Positions 57,741 to 64,000 of a stretch of DNA of 64,000 nucleotides are shown in pieces. The DNA comes from JADGHX01 sp035760965. GTDB taxonomy: Bacteria; Pseudomonadota; Gammaproteobacteria; Steroidobacterales; Steroidobacteraceae. Within the stretch, counting starts at the first letter, position 1. Each line of letters starts with the position of its first letter. The DNA lies in assembly GCA_035760965.1 (NCBI GenBank), contig DASTRY010000079.1, forward strand, positions 1-64,000. The letters are read 5' to 3'. The notes below the pieces were generated by a model, which was given only the letters and a program-made list of their open reading frames with translations, was not told where the DNA came from and did no database searches. The position numbers and the translations under genes were made by a program.

Positions 57741-58679
57741 CTAGCGCGCGGCCGCCGCCTCCCGCGCCATGCGCGCCTCGTACGCTTTGACGTGGATATA
57801 TGCCAGCCTGAGCATCGACAGCGGACGCGTGTTGCTCGGCGCGCGTCGCAGCAGATCGCCCAGGATGTGCTCGCCTTCCGTGCGCGCGCCTCGCTCGATG
57901 TCGCGCAGCATCGATGCCGAAAGCGTCGAGCCCGCGTGCGTGATGGCGGCGGTGATGCGCTGGACAGCCGTGTCACGGGGCGCAAAGCCCGCCGCCTTTG
58001 CAATCTCGACACACTCATCGCGTAGTGCGAGCGAGAGGTCACCGCCGCCGGCGGTCACGATGTCGCCGAGCGATGCGCGCATGAGGCAGCTCATGCCGGC
58101 GAGCGTCGCGATGAAGATCCACTTCTCCCACATCTCCGCCAGGATCGCGTCGCTCAGCACCGTGTCGAAGCGACCGGCTGCGAGCTCAGCGTAGATTGCA
58201 CTGACGCGGGCAGTGCGTGCGCCGCTGCGTTCGCCGAACGTGAGAACGTGCGTGTCGTTCAGGTGCTGAATGTGACCTTCCGCGTCGAGCGCCGTGGAGA
58301 TCAGGCAATGACCGCCGAGCACGGCGTCCGCGCCGAATCGGCCTTCGAGCACATCGAGGTGCCGCATGCCGTTCAGCAGCGGCAGGATCGCGCTGTTCGG
58401 ACCGACCGCGGGCGTGAATGATTCGATCGCGCTCTCGAGATCGTACGCTTTGCAGCTCAGCAGAATCAGATCGAACGGCCGCGATAGCTGCTCCGCCAGC
58501 ACCGTGGGCGGCGACGGAATGTGAAGGTCGCCCTTTGGGCTTCGGACCCGCAGGCCCGAGGCGCGCAACTGCTCTGCGCGCCGCGGACGAACGAGGAACG
58601 TGACATCGCGCCCGGCTTCGAGCAGGCGACCGCCAAAGTAACCGCCGATCGCGCCGGCGCCGACAATGAGAATCTTCAT
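57741..58679 (-). CDS. Ketopantoate reductase (ApbA/PanE) family protein
   Basis: A 312-residue NADPH-dependent reductase of the PanE/ApbA family. The dinucleotide motif GAGAIGGYFGGRL begins at residue 7; the catalytic Lys region is EMWEKWIFIATLAGMSCLM. True PanE has an Asn four residues after the Lys; here Ala/Thr occupy that area, so this may be a paralogue acting on a different 2-keto acid. Cytosolic. It converges on the TonB receptor gene and precedes ogt only by orientation, with a 30-base gap. Confidence 0.85.
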   Translation of the reverse strand: MKILIVGAGAIGGYFGGRLLEAGRDVTFLVRPRRAEQLRASGLRVRSPKGDLHIPSPPTVLAEQLSRPFDLILLSCKAYDLESAIESFTPAVGPNSAILPLLNGMRHLDVLEGRFGADAVLGGHCLISTALDAEGHIQHLNDTHVLTFGERSGARTARVSAIYAELAAGRFDTVLSDAILAEMWEKWIFIATLAGMSCLMRASLGDIVTAGGGDLSLALRDECVEIAKAAGFAPRDTAVQRITAAITHAGSTLSASMLRDIERGARTEGEHILGDLLRRAPSNTRPLSMLRLAYIHVKAYEARMAREAAAAR

Positions 58680-58709
58680 GACGCGGCGAGTGTAACGGAG
58701 GACGGCGCG

Positions 58710-59252
58710 TCACTGCGTCAGCAGCGGCGAGTGCCGGCCTTCGTGAGCGAGGAGCCAGCGCTTGCGTTCGAGGCCGCCGCCGTAGCCGGTGAGGGAGCCG
58801 TCGGAGCCGATCACGCGATGACACGGGATCACGATCGGAATGGGATTCGAGCCATTCGCCAGCCCCACTGCGCGCACCGCCTGCGGATTGCCGAGCCGCT
58901 CGGCGAGCGCGCCGTAGCTGAGCGTTTGGCCGGCAGGAATCGCGCGCAGCGCAGTCCATACGGCTTGCTGGAACGGGGTGCCGTCAGCCTGGCATGGGAT
59001 GCGATCGAGTGCGTCGAGGCGGCCGCCGAAGTATTCGTCCAGCGGTTCGCGGATTGCTCGAGGGGCGGAGCCGAGCTCGAGCACGAGGCGCGCACCGTAC
59101 TGGCGGCGCAGCCATTTCGTCATGCGCGCCTCGTCGCCGAAGAGATCCACGCCGCGCAGCCGCCCCGCGTCGTCCGAGGCGAGCAGCAGGTCGCCCATCG
59201 GCGTGGCGTAGCGATCGAGTGTGAGTCGGTCAGGCGGCGCGGCGACGCTCAT
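58710..59252 (-). CDS. ogt: Methylated-DNA-protein-cysteine methyltransferase Ogt
   Basis: A 180-residue suicide DNA-repair enzyme that removes methyl groups from O6-methylguanine. The acceptor Cys144 is in IPCHRVIGSDG, preceded by the helix-turn-helix/Arg-finger region PFQQAVWTALRAIPAGQTLSYGALAERLGNP. ATG 59252 starts within the 3' end of the Ada-AlkA gene (23-base overlap); a second ATG at 59282 is possible. The overlap indicates one alkylation-repair operon. Confidence 0.94.
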   Translation of the reverse strand: MSVAAPPDRLTLDRYATPMGDLLLASDDAGRLRGVDLFGDEARMTKWLRRQYGARLVLELGSAPRAIREPLDEYFGGRLDALDRIPCQADGTPFQQAVWTALRAIPAGQTLSYGALAERLGNPQAVRAVGLANGSNPIPIVIPCHRVIGSDGSLTGYGGGLERKRWLLAHEGRHSPLLTQ

Positions 59253-60741
59253 GAGGAGTGCTCGTGCGATGAGTCGTCGCATCTGCGAGCGACGCCCACA
59301 GGTGAATCGTCGCGTATGCGCGCCAGGGCCGCCAGCGCTCCGCGCGTTTCAGCATCTGCTGCGGAGTCATGCGCGCGCCATAGAGATTCGTCATTGCGCG
59401 CAGAAGTGCGACATCGCCGACGGGGAACGCATCGGACTCGCGCAGCTCGCGCATCGCGATGTAGTGCGCCGTCCACTCGCCAATGCCGCGGAGCGCGCAG
59501 AGCCGCTCGATGGCGGAGTCGAGATCGCGCCGCGGGCCGAAGAGGTCGGGATCGTCGAGATGCGCCTGTGCCAGCGATTGCAGGGCCTGAATCCGCGCGC
59601 GCGGCATGCCGAGCCCCGTGAGGTCCGCTTGCGCGAGACGTGCCGCTGACGGAAACAGGTGAGTGAGCTGAGCCGCATTGGCGCGCGCGTCCTCGAGCCG
59701 TGTGCCGGCTGCCGCAACCAGCTTCGCGGCGAGCCCGCGTGCCGCGCTGACGGTGATCTGCTGGCCGAGGATCGCGCGGATGGCGAGCTCGAAACCGTCC
59801 CACGCGCCGGGGACGCGCAGGCCCGGCCGGGAAGCGACGAGCGGCGCGAGCAGCTCATCCTCCGAGAGATGCGCACCGATGACAGAGGGATCGGCGGCCA
59901 GATCGAACACGCGCCGTATGCGAGCGATGATCGCCGGCAGCGACGCGAGCCGAGGAAATCGCACGGTCGCTCGAAGAAATGCTCGATCGGCCCGGCTCAC
60001 GAAAATAGCGCCGGCAGCGCCGTCGAGATGCACCGTGCGTGCATAGACTCCGTCGCGCACCGATTCGACGCCCGGGATGGCGCGCGCGGCAAGGAACGCG
60101 AGAATCGCGTCCCAGTCGTACGGCGCGCGATAGGGGAGTCGCAAGGTCAGCTCGCCTGCCGCCGTCGCGGACGCTTCGACGCGGCGGCTGCGGCGCAGCT
60201 CACTGGGAGGGCGCCCGTACAGCGCCTGAAACGTCTCGTTGAATCGTCGCACGCTGCCGAATCCCGCAGCGAGCGCGACTTCCGCCATCGGCAACTGCGT
60301 GTCGTGAATGAGTTGCTTCGCGAGCAGCACGCGGCGCGTTTGCGCCACGGCGATCGGAGACGCGCCGAGGTGTTGCTTGAACAGCCGGCGCAATTGCCGC
60401 TCGCCGACACCCAGCCGCTCGCCCAGCGCTTCGACGCCGGTCTCATCGAGACCGCCCGCTTCGATCAGCGCGAGCGCGCGCGAGACGGTGTTGGACGTGC
60501 CGCGCCACGCGCCGAGATCGGGTGAGGTCTCGGGGCGGCAGCGCAGGCACGGGCGAAAGCCCGCTTCCTGAGCGGCCGCGGCCGATGCGAAGAAGCGCAC
60601 GTTCTCGCGCTTCGGCGTGCGCGCCGGACACACGGGCCGGCAGTACACGCCCGTCGTCTTCACGGCGATGAACAGGCGGCCGTCGAAGCGTCGATCGCGA
60701 GTGGCGATGGCGCGGTAGCAGGCGTTGTCGTCGAGGTCCAT
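59230..60741 (-). CDS. alkA: Ada metal-binding/AraC domain fused to AlkA DNA glycosylase
   Basis: A 503-residue fusion. Residues 1-78 are the Ada methyl-phosphotriester repair domain with its zinc Cys34, Cys38, Cys65 and Cys68 (TTGVYCRPVCPA; GFRPCLRC). An AraC-type helix-turn-helix spans ~85-185. The remainder is AlkA: an N-terminal domain and an HhH-GPD glycosylase with LRGIGEWTAHYIAMR and the catalytic Asp in FPVGDVALLRAM. It would sense methyl damage, activate genes and excise 3-methyladenine. Its 3' end overlaps ogt, which supplies the O6-methylguanine activity found in the C-terminal half of E. coli Ada. Confidence 0.95.
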   Translation of the reverse strand: MDLDDNACYRAIATRDRRFDGRLFIAVKTTGVYCRPVCPARTPKRENVRFFASAAAAQEAGFRPCLRCRPETSPDLGAWRGTSNTVSRALALIEAGGLDETGVEALGERLGVGERQLRRLFKQHLGASPIAVAQTRRVLLAKQLIHDTQLPMAEVALAAGFGSVRRFNETFQALYGRPPSELRRSRRVEASATAAGELTLRLPYRAPYDWDAILAFLAARAIPGVESVRDGVYARTVHLDGAAGAIFVSRADRAFLRATVRFPRLASLPAIIARIRRVFDLAADPSVIGAHLSEDELLAPLVASRPGLRVPGAWDGFELAIRAILGQQITVSAARGLAAKLVAAAGTRLEDARANAAQLTHLFPSAARLAQADLTGLGMPRARIQALQSLAQAHLDDPDLFGPRRDLDSAIERLCALRGIGEWTAHYIAMRELRESDAFPVGDVALLRAMTNLYGARMTPQQMLKRAERWRPWRAYATIHLWASLADATTHRTSTPHERRRAA

Positions 60742-61026
60742 GCGCTCATGATTGCGCGCACGGCCGAGAATGTCTCGCGGTTTTCGGACGTGAATGCCGC
60801 CCAGGCGCAGCGGCGGGCGGTTTGCGGCAACGCCGGCAAATCTAGGCATTTGCGCGCGTTTTGCGCGTGGGCGCGGCAGTTCGTGCGCGGCATTCTTCGG
60901 CGCGGCGACGGACTCGCGTCCACCCGTAAACCCGTCGGCACTTAGACGGCGCTCGCGGCGGGAGTCCGTCGCCATTTCGTGATGAGCACGCGTACGCTGT
61001 GCTCGTCGAGGATCAGGAGTGTCGCC
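60742..61026. promoter_or_regulatory. Divergent region between Ada-AlkA and YjbR-like genes
   Basis: These 285 bases contain both promoters. TTTGCGCG occurs twice, at 60849-60856 and 60860-60867, 11 bases apart (one helical turn), about 110 bp upstream of the Ada-AlkA start. It could be the site where the Ada domain binds, although it does not match the E. coli Ada box. Confidence 0.4.
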
Positions 61027-61461
61027 ATGGCCCGGCGCCGGAAGAAAAAATCCCTGCCCACGAAAGTGCCGAAGCTGCGCAAGCTGGCGCTCGTCACGCG
61101 CGCTCCGCCTCGCCCCGAGTACCAGCGCGTGCTGGCGATCGCTCTCGCGCTGCCCGGAGTGGAAGAGTGCACGACCTACGGCACACCTGGACTCAAGGTG
61201 AAGGGCAAGATTCTCGCGCGCCTGCGCACGGAAGCCGAAGGCGCGCTCGCGCTCCGCTGCGATTTCATCGATCGCGAGATTCTGCTGAAGTCGGCGCCGC
61301 GCGCGTTCTTCATCACCGATCACTATCGCAACTATCCGATGGTGCTCGTGCGGCTCAACAAAGTGCGCGTGCGTGAGCTGCCGGGGCTGATCGAGCGGGC
61401 GTGGCGCACGGTCGCGCCCGCGAAGCTGGTGGCTGACTACGACGCTCGGTTACGCGGGTGA
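61027..61461 (+). CDS. MmcQ/YjbR (DUF419) family protein
   Basis: A 144-residue protein of the MmcQ/YjbR family. Conserved segments are VLAIALALPGVEECTTYGTPGLKVKGKIL-type sequence at residues ~32-60, then KSAPRAFFITDHYRNYPMVLVRL and the final helix LIERAWRTVAPAKLVADY. The fold is a double-wing motif of unknown function, possibly DNA-binding. The N terminus is very basic (ARRRKKKSLPTK). AGGAG lies upstream of ATG 61027. Confidence 0.9.
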   Translation: MARRRKKKSLPTKVPKLRKLALVTRAPPRPEYQRVLAIALALPGVEECTTYGTPGLKVKGKILARLRTEAEGALALRCDFIDREILLKSAPRAFFITDHYRNYPMVLVRLNKVRVRELPGLIERAWRTVAPAKLVADYDARLRG

Positions 61462-61564
61462 ATGCCAAAGCGCTCGCACGCCCAAGCGGCCGCTCGCTGC
61501 GCGACGGAAGCGTGCGGGCGTATTTGCCACACGCAGCTGGTCGCATGTATCGCGAGTCGGCTCC

Positions 61565-62032
61565 TCATCCCTCGCGGGTGCGGACGTATTTGCCGCTCAG
61601 GCAGGCATGGTGCTCGTCCGGTGTGAACTTCGACCACTCGTCGAGGGTGAGCAGGGCGATCGTGATTTCGCGGCTCCACGCCGGCGCGCCGGTCTCGCTG
61701 TTAACGGCCACGTACCGCGGCGGCTCGGAGCAGTAGGCCTGGCGACCGGCGTTCTGCTTGAAAAAGGGTTTCCAGTTCTGCACGCGATAGACCGAGGCGC
61801 CGGCGAGATCCTCGCCCGCGGTGTCGGGCATCTGGCCGACGTACCGCAGCTTCATCTCGCCATCCAGCGCGGCGAGCTGCATGCTGGTATTGCTGAGATG
61901 GAGCTCGCCGAGCGGCTCGAGCGAGCGGCTCACCGGCACATACTTCTGCAGTGGGAATTGCGCATGCGGAGTCGAGCACGCATACAGTAGAGCGGCCGAC
62001 ACAACGATCAGTAGAGGCAGGTAGGGTTTCAT
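61565..62032 (-). CDS. Putative lipoprotein of unknown function
   Basis: A 155-residue protein. The signal sequence MKPYLPLLIVVSAALLYACS ends in a lipobox (LYAC) with Cys19 as the lipid anchor. The mature part contains two further Cys (AYCSEPP and HHACLSG) and no recognised family. GGAGA lies upstream of the ATG. It is divergent from the lasso-peptide genes, with a 155-base gap, and may or may not belong to that cluster. Confidence 0.75.
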   Translation of the reverse strand: MKPYLPLLIVVSAALLYACSTPHAQFPLQKYVPVSRSLEPLGELHLSNTSMQLAALDGEMKLRYVGQMPDTAGEDLAGASVYRVQNWKPFFKQNAGRQAYCSEPPRYVAVNSETGAPAWSREITIALLTLDEWSKFTPDEHHACLSGKYVRTREG

Positions 62033-62187
62033 CGCGGTCCAAATCTCCTCGAATTCCTTGAGACCGTGAGATTCATTGGGAGTGCTGCGCGATTCGCGCC
62101 ACTGGGGTCAACACACTCATTGTAGGGCGGCGCGGCGCAGGCGACTCACTTGACCGCCTGCGCACGCGGCTTGTACTTAGGCGCATC

Positions 62188-62961
62188 GTGCAGCAGTCGT
62201 ACTTTCTCGCACCTCACGTCTATCCCTGCGTTACGGACGACCACGTGGTCCTGCTGGATTTGCAGCGGGACAAGTATGTCGGCGTGAGTCGCGAGCAGAT
62301 GGCGGGTCTGGCGGCGCGGGTGAAGGGCTGGCCGGTGCCCGAGTCGCTCGCGCCTGGCGAGCCATCCGCCGACTCGGCTGCCGGGGCGTCGTCCGCTGGC
62401 GACGTGCGAACACCGAACGCGACTGCCGCCTCCGAGTCGGTGATCAACAAAATGCTGGCCGCCGGCATGCTCACGACCGACGCGTCCGTCGGCAAGGAAG
62501 CGCGTCCCGTGCAGATGCCGCGTCCGGATGCCGTGCTCGTGATCGAAGATCTCGAGACGCGGCCGGAAGTGCGGCTCGTGCACGTCGTGCGCTTCCTCTG
62601 GGCATCGGGCGTGACGGCGCTGTCGCTGCGCTGGCGCTCGATCGAGTCGGTGATCGCGAGTCTGTCGGCGCGCAACAAAGCCGGGCGTGCGCGCGCGCCG
62701 ACTCTGGACCTCGACACCGCGCGCACGGCCGTCGCGGCGTTCATCCGCCTGCGCCCGCTGCTGTTCGGCGCGCAGGACGCCTGCCTCTTCGACTCGCTGG
62801 CGATGATGCGCTATCTCTCGTATTTCCGAGTGTTCCCGACGTGTGTGATCGGTGTGCAGACCGGTCCGTTCGGCGCGCATTGCTGGGTGCAGCACGAGAC
62901 GATGGTCTTCAACGACGTGCCGGAATACGTCCGGCGCTTCACGCCGATCCTCGCCGTCTGA
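62188..62961 (+). CDS. Lasso peptide biosynthesis B protein (fused B1/B2)
   Basis: A 257-residue protein. The N-terminal ~100 residues resemble the PqqD-like leader-recognition domain B1 (FLAPHVYPCVTDDHVVLLDL), followed by a Ser/Ala-rich insertion at ~55-85. The C-terminal half is the B2 transglutaminase-like leader peptidase: Cys199 in AQDACLFDSLAMMRYL, His231 in GPFGAHCWVQ and Asp243 in VFNDVP form the catalytic triad. It removes the leader of the precursor so the cyclase can close the ring. The start is GTG 62188 without a clear ribosome site. The cyclase gene follows by nine bases. Confidence 0.9.
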   Translation: MQQSYFLAPHVYPCVTDDHVVLLDLQRDKYVGVSREQMAGLAARVKGWPVPESLAPGEPSADSAAGASSAGDVRTPNATAASESVINKMLAAGMLTTDASVGKEARPVQMPRPDAVLVIEDLETRPEVRLVHVVRFLWASGVTALSLRWRSIESVIASLSARNKAGRARAPTLDLDTARTAVAAFIRLRPLLFGAQDACLFDSLAMMRYLSYFRVFPTCVIGVQTGPFGAHCWVQHETMVFNDVPEYVRRFTPILAV

Positions 62962-62970
62962 CGAGCGCTC

Positions 62971-64000
62971 GTGTTCCGCTACGTTGCATTCGTTTGGAAC
63001 GTCGCCGATCCGCAAGCGCGCGCGAGCACGCGGGTGCTGGTCGAGCGTTTGCAGGCGGCGACATCCGAATGGCAAACCGTCATCGACAGTGAGGGGCTGA
63101 CGGTGCTCTGCCGCGACGTGCGCGCGAGCTCGAGTAGGCCCTACCGACTGCAGGGCGATGCCGGCGTCGTGCTCGGCACGCTCTTCACGCGCGGTGCGAA
63201 CGGGGTTCCGAGCGCGAGCGTGCCTTCGCTGCTCGACGAGGACTCGACGCGCGCAATTGTGACGACTGCCGGCCGCGCGCTGTTCGCCGACTACTGGGGC
63301 CGATACGTCGCATTCGTCCACGAAACCGCGGCGCATACGGTCCGCATCCTGCGCGATCCGACGGGCGGGTTGCCGTGCTTTACGGTGCGGCTGCTCGGCG
63401 TCGATGTGTTCTTCTCGCACATGGAGGAAGGCGCACTGCTCGGCGGGCGCGCGTTCACGATCAACTGGAAGTACGTGGCAGCGGCCTTGTGCCAGAACCG
63501 ACTCCAAGTGCACGCCACCGGCCTGAACGAAGTCACGCAGGTGCTGGGCGGCGAATGCGTGGCGATCTGCCGCGGGCAGGTGTCGCGTCAGTTCTACTGG
63601 AACGCACTGGAGGTCGCCGCTTCGCCCCGCTTCGAGGACCCCACCGAGGCCGCCCGACTCCTGCGCGAGCAGACGCGCGATTGCGTTCACGCGTGGACGT
63701 CGGGGCATCAGAGCATCGTTCACTTGCTCTCCGGCGGACTCGATTCGTCGATCGTGCTGGCGTGTCTCAGGGATTCCCCTACCTCTTTGCGCCCACAGAT
63801 CACGTGCCTCAACTTTTACTCGCCGGGGAGCAATACGGACGAGCGCGACTACGCGCGACTCGCCGCGGCGAGCGCGGCCTGCGAAGTCGTCGAGCGTCCG
63901 AGAATTTCGACGCTTTCCCTCGAGCCGCTGCTGCACGTGAGGACGTCCTGTATTCCCGGCGACAACTACTTCTACCTCGATGGCGGACGCGTGGAGTCGG
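62971..64000 (+). CDS. Lasso peptide cyclase (asparagine-synthetase-like), 3' truncated
   Basis: The frame opens with GTG 62971 and is still open at the end of the window after 343 codons. The N-terminal ~200 residues resemble a glutamine-amidotransferase fold (RALFADYWGRYVAFVHE; ILRDPTGGLPCF) but Cys2 is absent, as in cyclases that need no ammonia. The ATP-pyrophosphatase P-loop SGGLDSS is at 254-260, followed by TDERDYARLAA. In lasso-peptide pathways this protein adenylates an Asp/Glu side chain and forms the macrolactam. It lies nine bases after the B protein. Exporter and precursor genes would be expected beyond the window. Confidence 0.9.
   Translation, partial: MFRYVAFVWNVADPQARASTRVLVERLQAATSEWQTVIDSEGLTVLCRDVRASSSRPYRLQGDAGVVLGTLFTRGANGVPSASVPSLLDEDSTRAIVTTAGRALFADYWGRYVAFVHETAAHTVRILRDPTGGLPCFTVRLLGVDVFFSHMEEGALLGGRAFTINWKYVAAALCQNRLQVHATGLNEVTQVLGGECVAICRGQVSRQFYWNALEVAASPRFEDPTEAARLLREQTRDCVHAWTSGHQSIVHLLSGGLDSSIVLACLRDSPTSLRPQITCLNFYSPGSNTDERDYARLAAASAACEVVERPRISTLSLEPLLHVRTSCIPGDNYFYLDGGRVES

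Noticed and set aside
61512..61594. Direct repeat GTGCGG(G/A)CGTATTTGCC at 61512 and 61578
   Set aside because: Only 17 bases with one mismatch, one copy being the 3' end of the lipoprotein gene; too short to call an attachment site or duplication.
62066..62186. Short frames upstream of the lasso B gene as precursor candidates
   Set aside because: The 19-residue rightward frame at 62066 and the 37-residue leftward frame starting at 62186 have no leader-like segment, no Thr at -2 and no ring-forming core with Gly1 and Asp/Glu at 7-9.

Overview
The window is GC-rich, densely packed bacterial chromosome, about two thirds G+C by eye. TonB-dependent receptors, Tat-exported enzymes, DUF1592/DUF1552 proteins and PQQ biosynthesis point to an aerobic Gram-negative proteobacterium. 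My best guess is a gammaproteobacterium of the Steroidobacter/Nevskiales type; this is inference from gene content, since no rRNA or other marker gene is present. I saw no tRNA, rRNA, CRISPR array, insertion sequence or prophage.

Layout. 1-9.5 kb is housekeeping: 3' part of glcF, an M20 peptidase, a GlxA-type regulator with a cysteine hydrolase, a Gfo/Idh/MocA dehydrogenase, YqhA, a double-SRPBCC protein, a YjdF-like membrane protein, a MazG-like pyrophosphohydrolase and a lipoprotein. 9.6-18.3 kb holds two convergent TonB receptors; the second is preceded by a Tat-exported flavin amine oxidase, a diheme cytochrome c and a RidA with a signal peptide, which together look like a periplasmic amine-oxidation pathway. 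18.5-20.2 kb has an exported retropepsin-like protein and a nucleotidyltransferase/HepT-like pair in which both catalytic motifs are degenerate.

20.6-27.1 kb is the most unusual operon: a cytoplasmic flavoprotein fused to two cyclic-nucleotide-binding domains and a four-cluster ferredoxin module, a cytochrome b-like membrane protein, an FHA domain fused through one membrane helix to a ten-heme cytochrome c, and an exported five-heme cytochrome. It reads as a transmembrane electron conduit with built-in sensory domains. 27.2-32.6 kb has a small SWIM-type zinc protein, an OlsF-like fused acyltransferase, a glutathione transferase, an ECF41 sigma factor with its carboxymuconolactone-decarboxylase-like partner, and a PRC-barrel protein.

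32.6-39.2 kb pairs a histidine kinase/response regulator divergently with pqqABCDE and a translationally coupled M48 peptidase. 40.0-46.6 kb is a divergent catabolic unit: a TonB receptor against a GMC oxidoreductase, a metallo-hydrolase and a cytochrome P450. 46.6-57.7 kb is a large exported system of unknown substrate: a membrane-bound winged-helix regulator divergent from DUF1592-family cytochrome, VOC protein, DUF1552 protein, secreted ankyrin protein and TonB receptor. 57.7-62.0 kb holds a ketopantoate reductase-like enzyme, an alkylation-repair pair (Ada-AlkA fusion and Ogt), a YjbR-like protein and a lipoprotein. The window ends inside a lasso-peptide cluster (fused B1/B2 protein, then the asparagine-synthetase-like cyclase) with no precursor gene visible.
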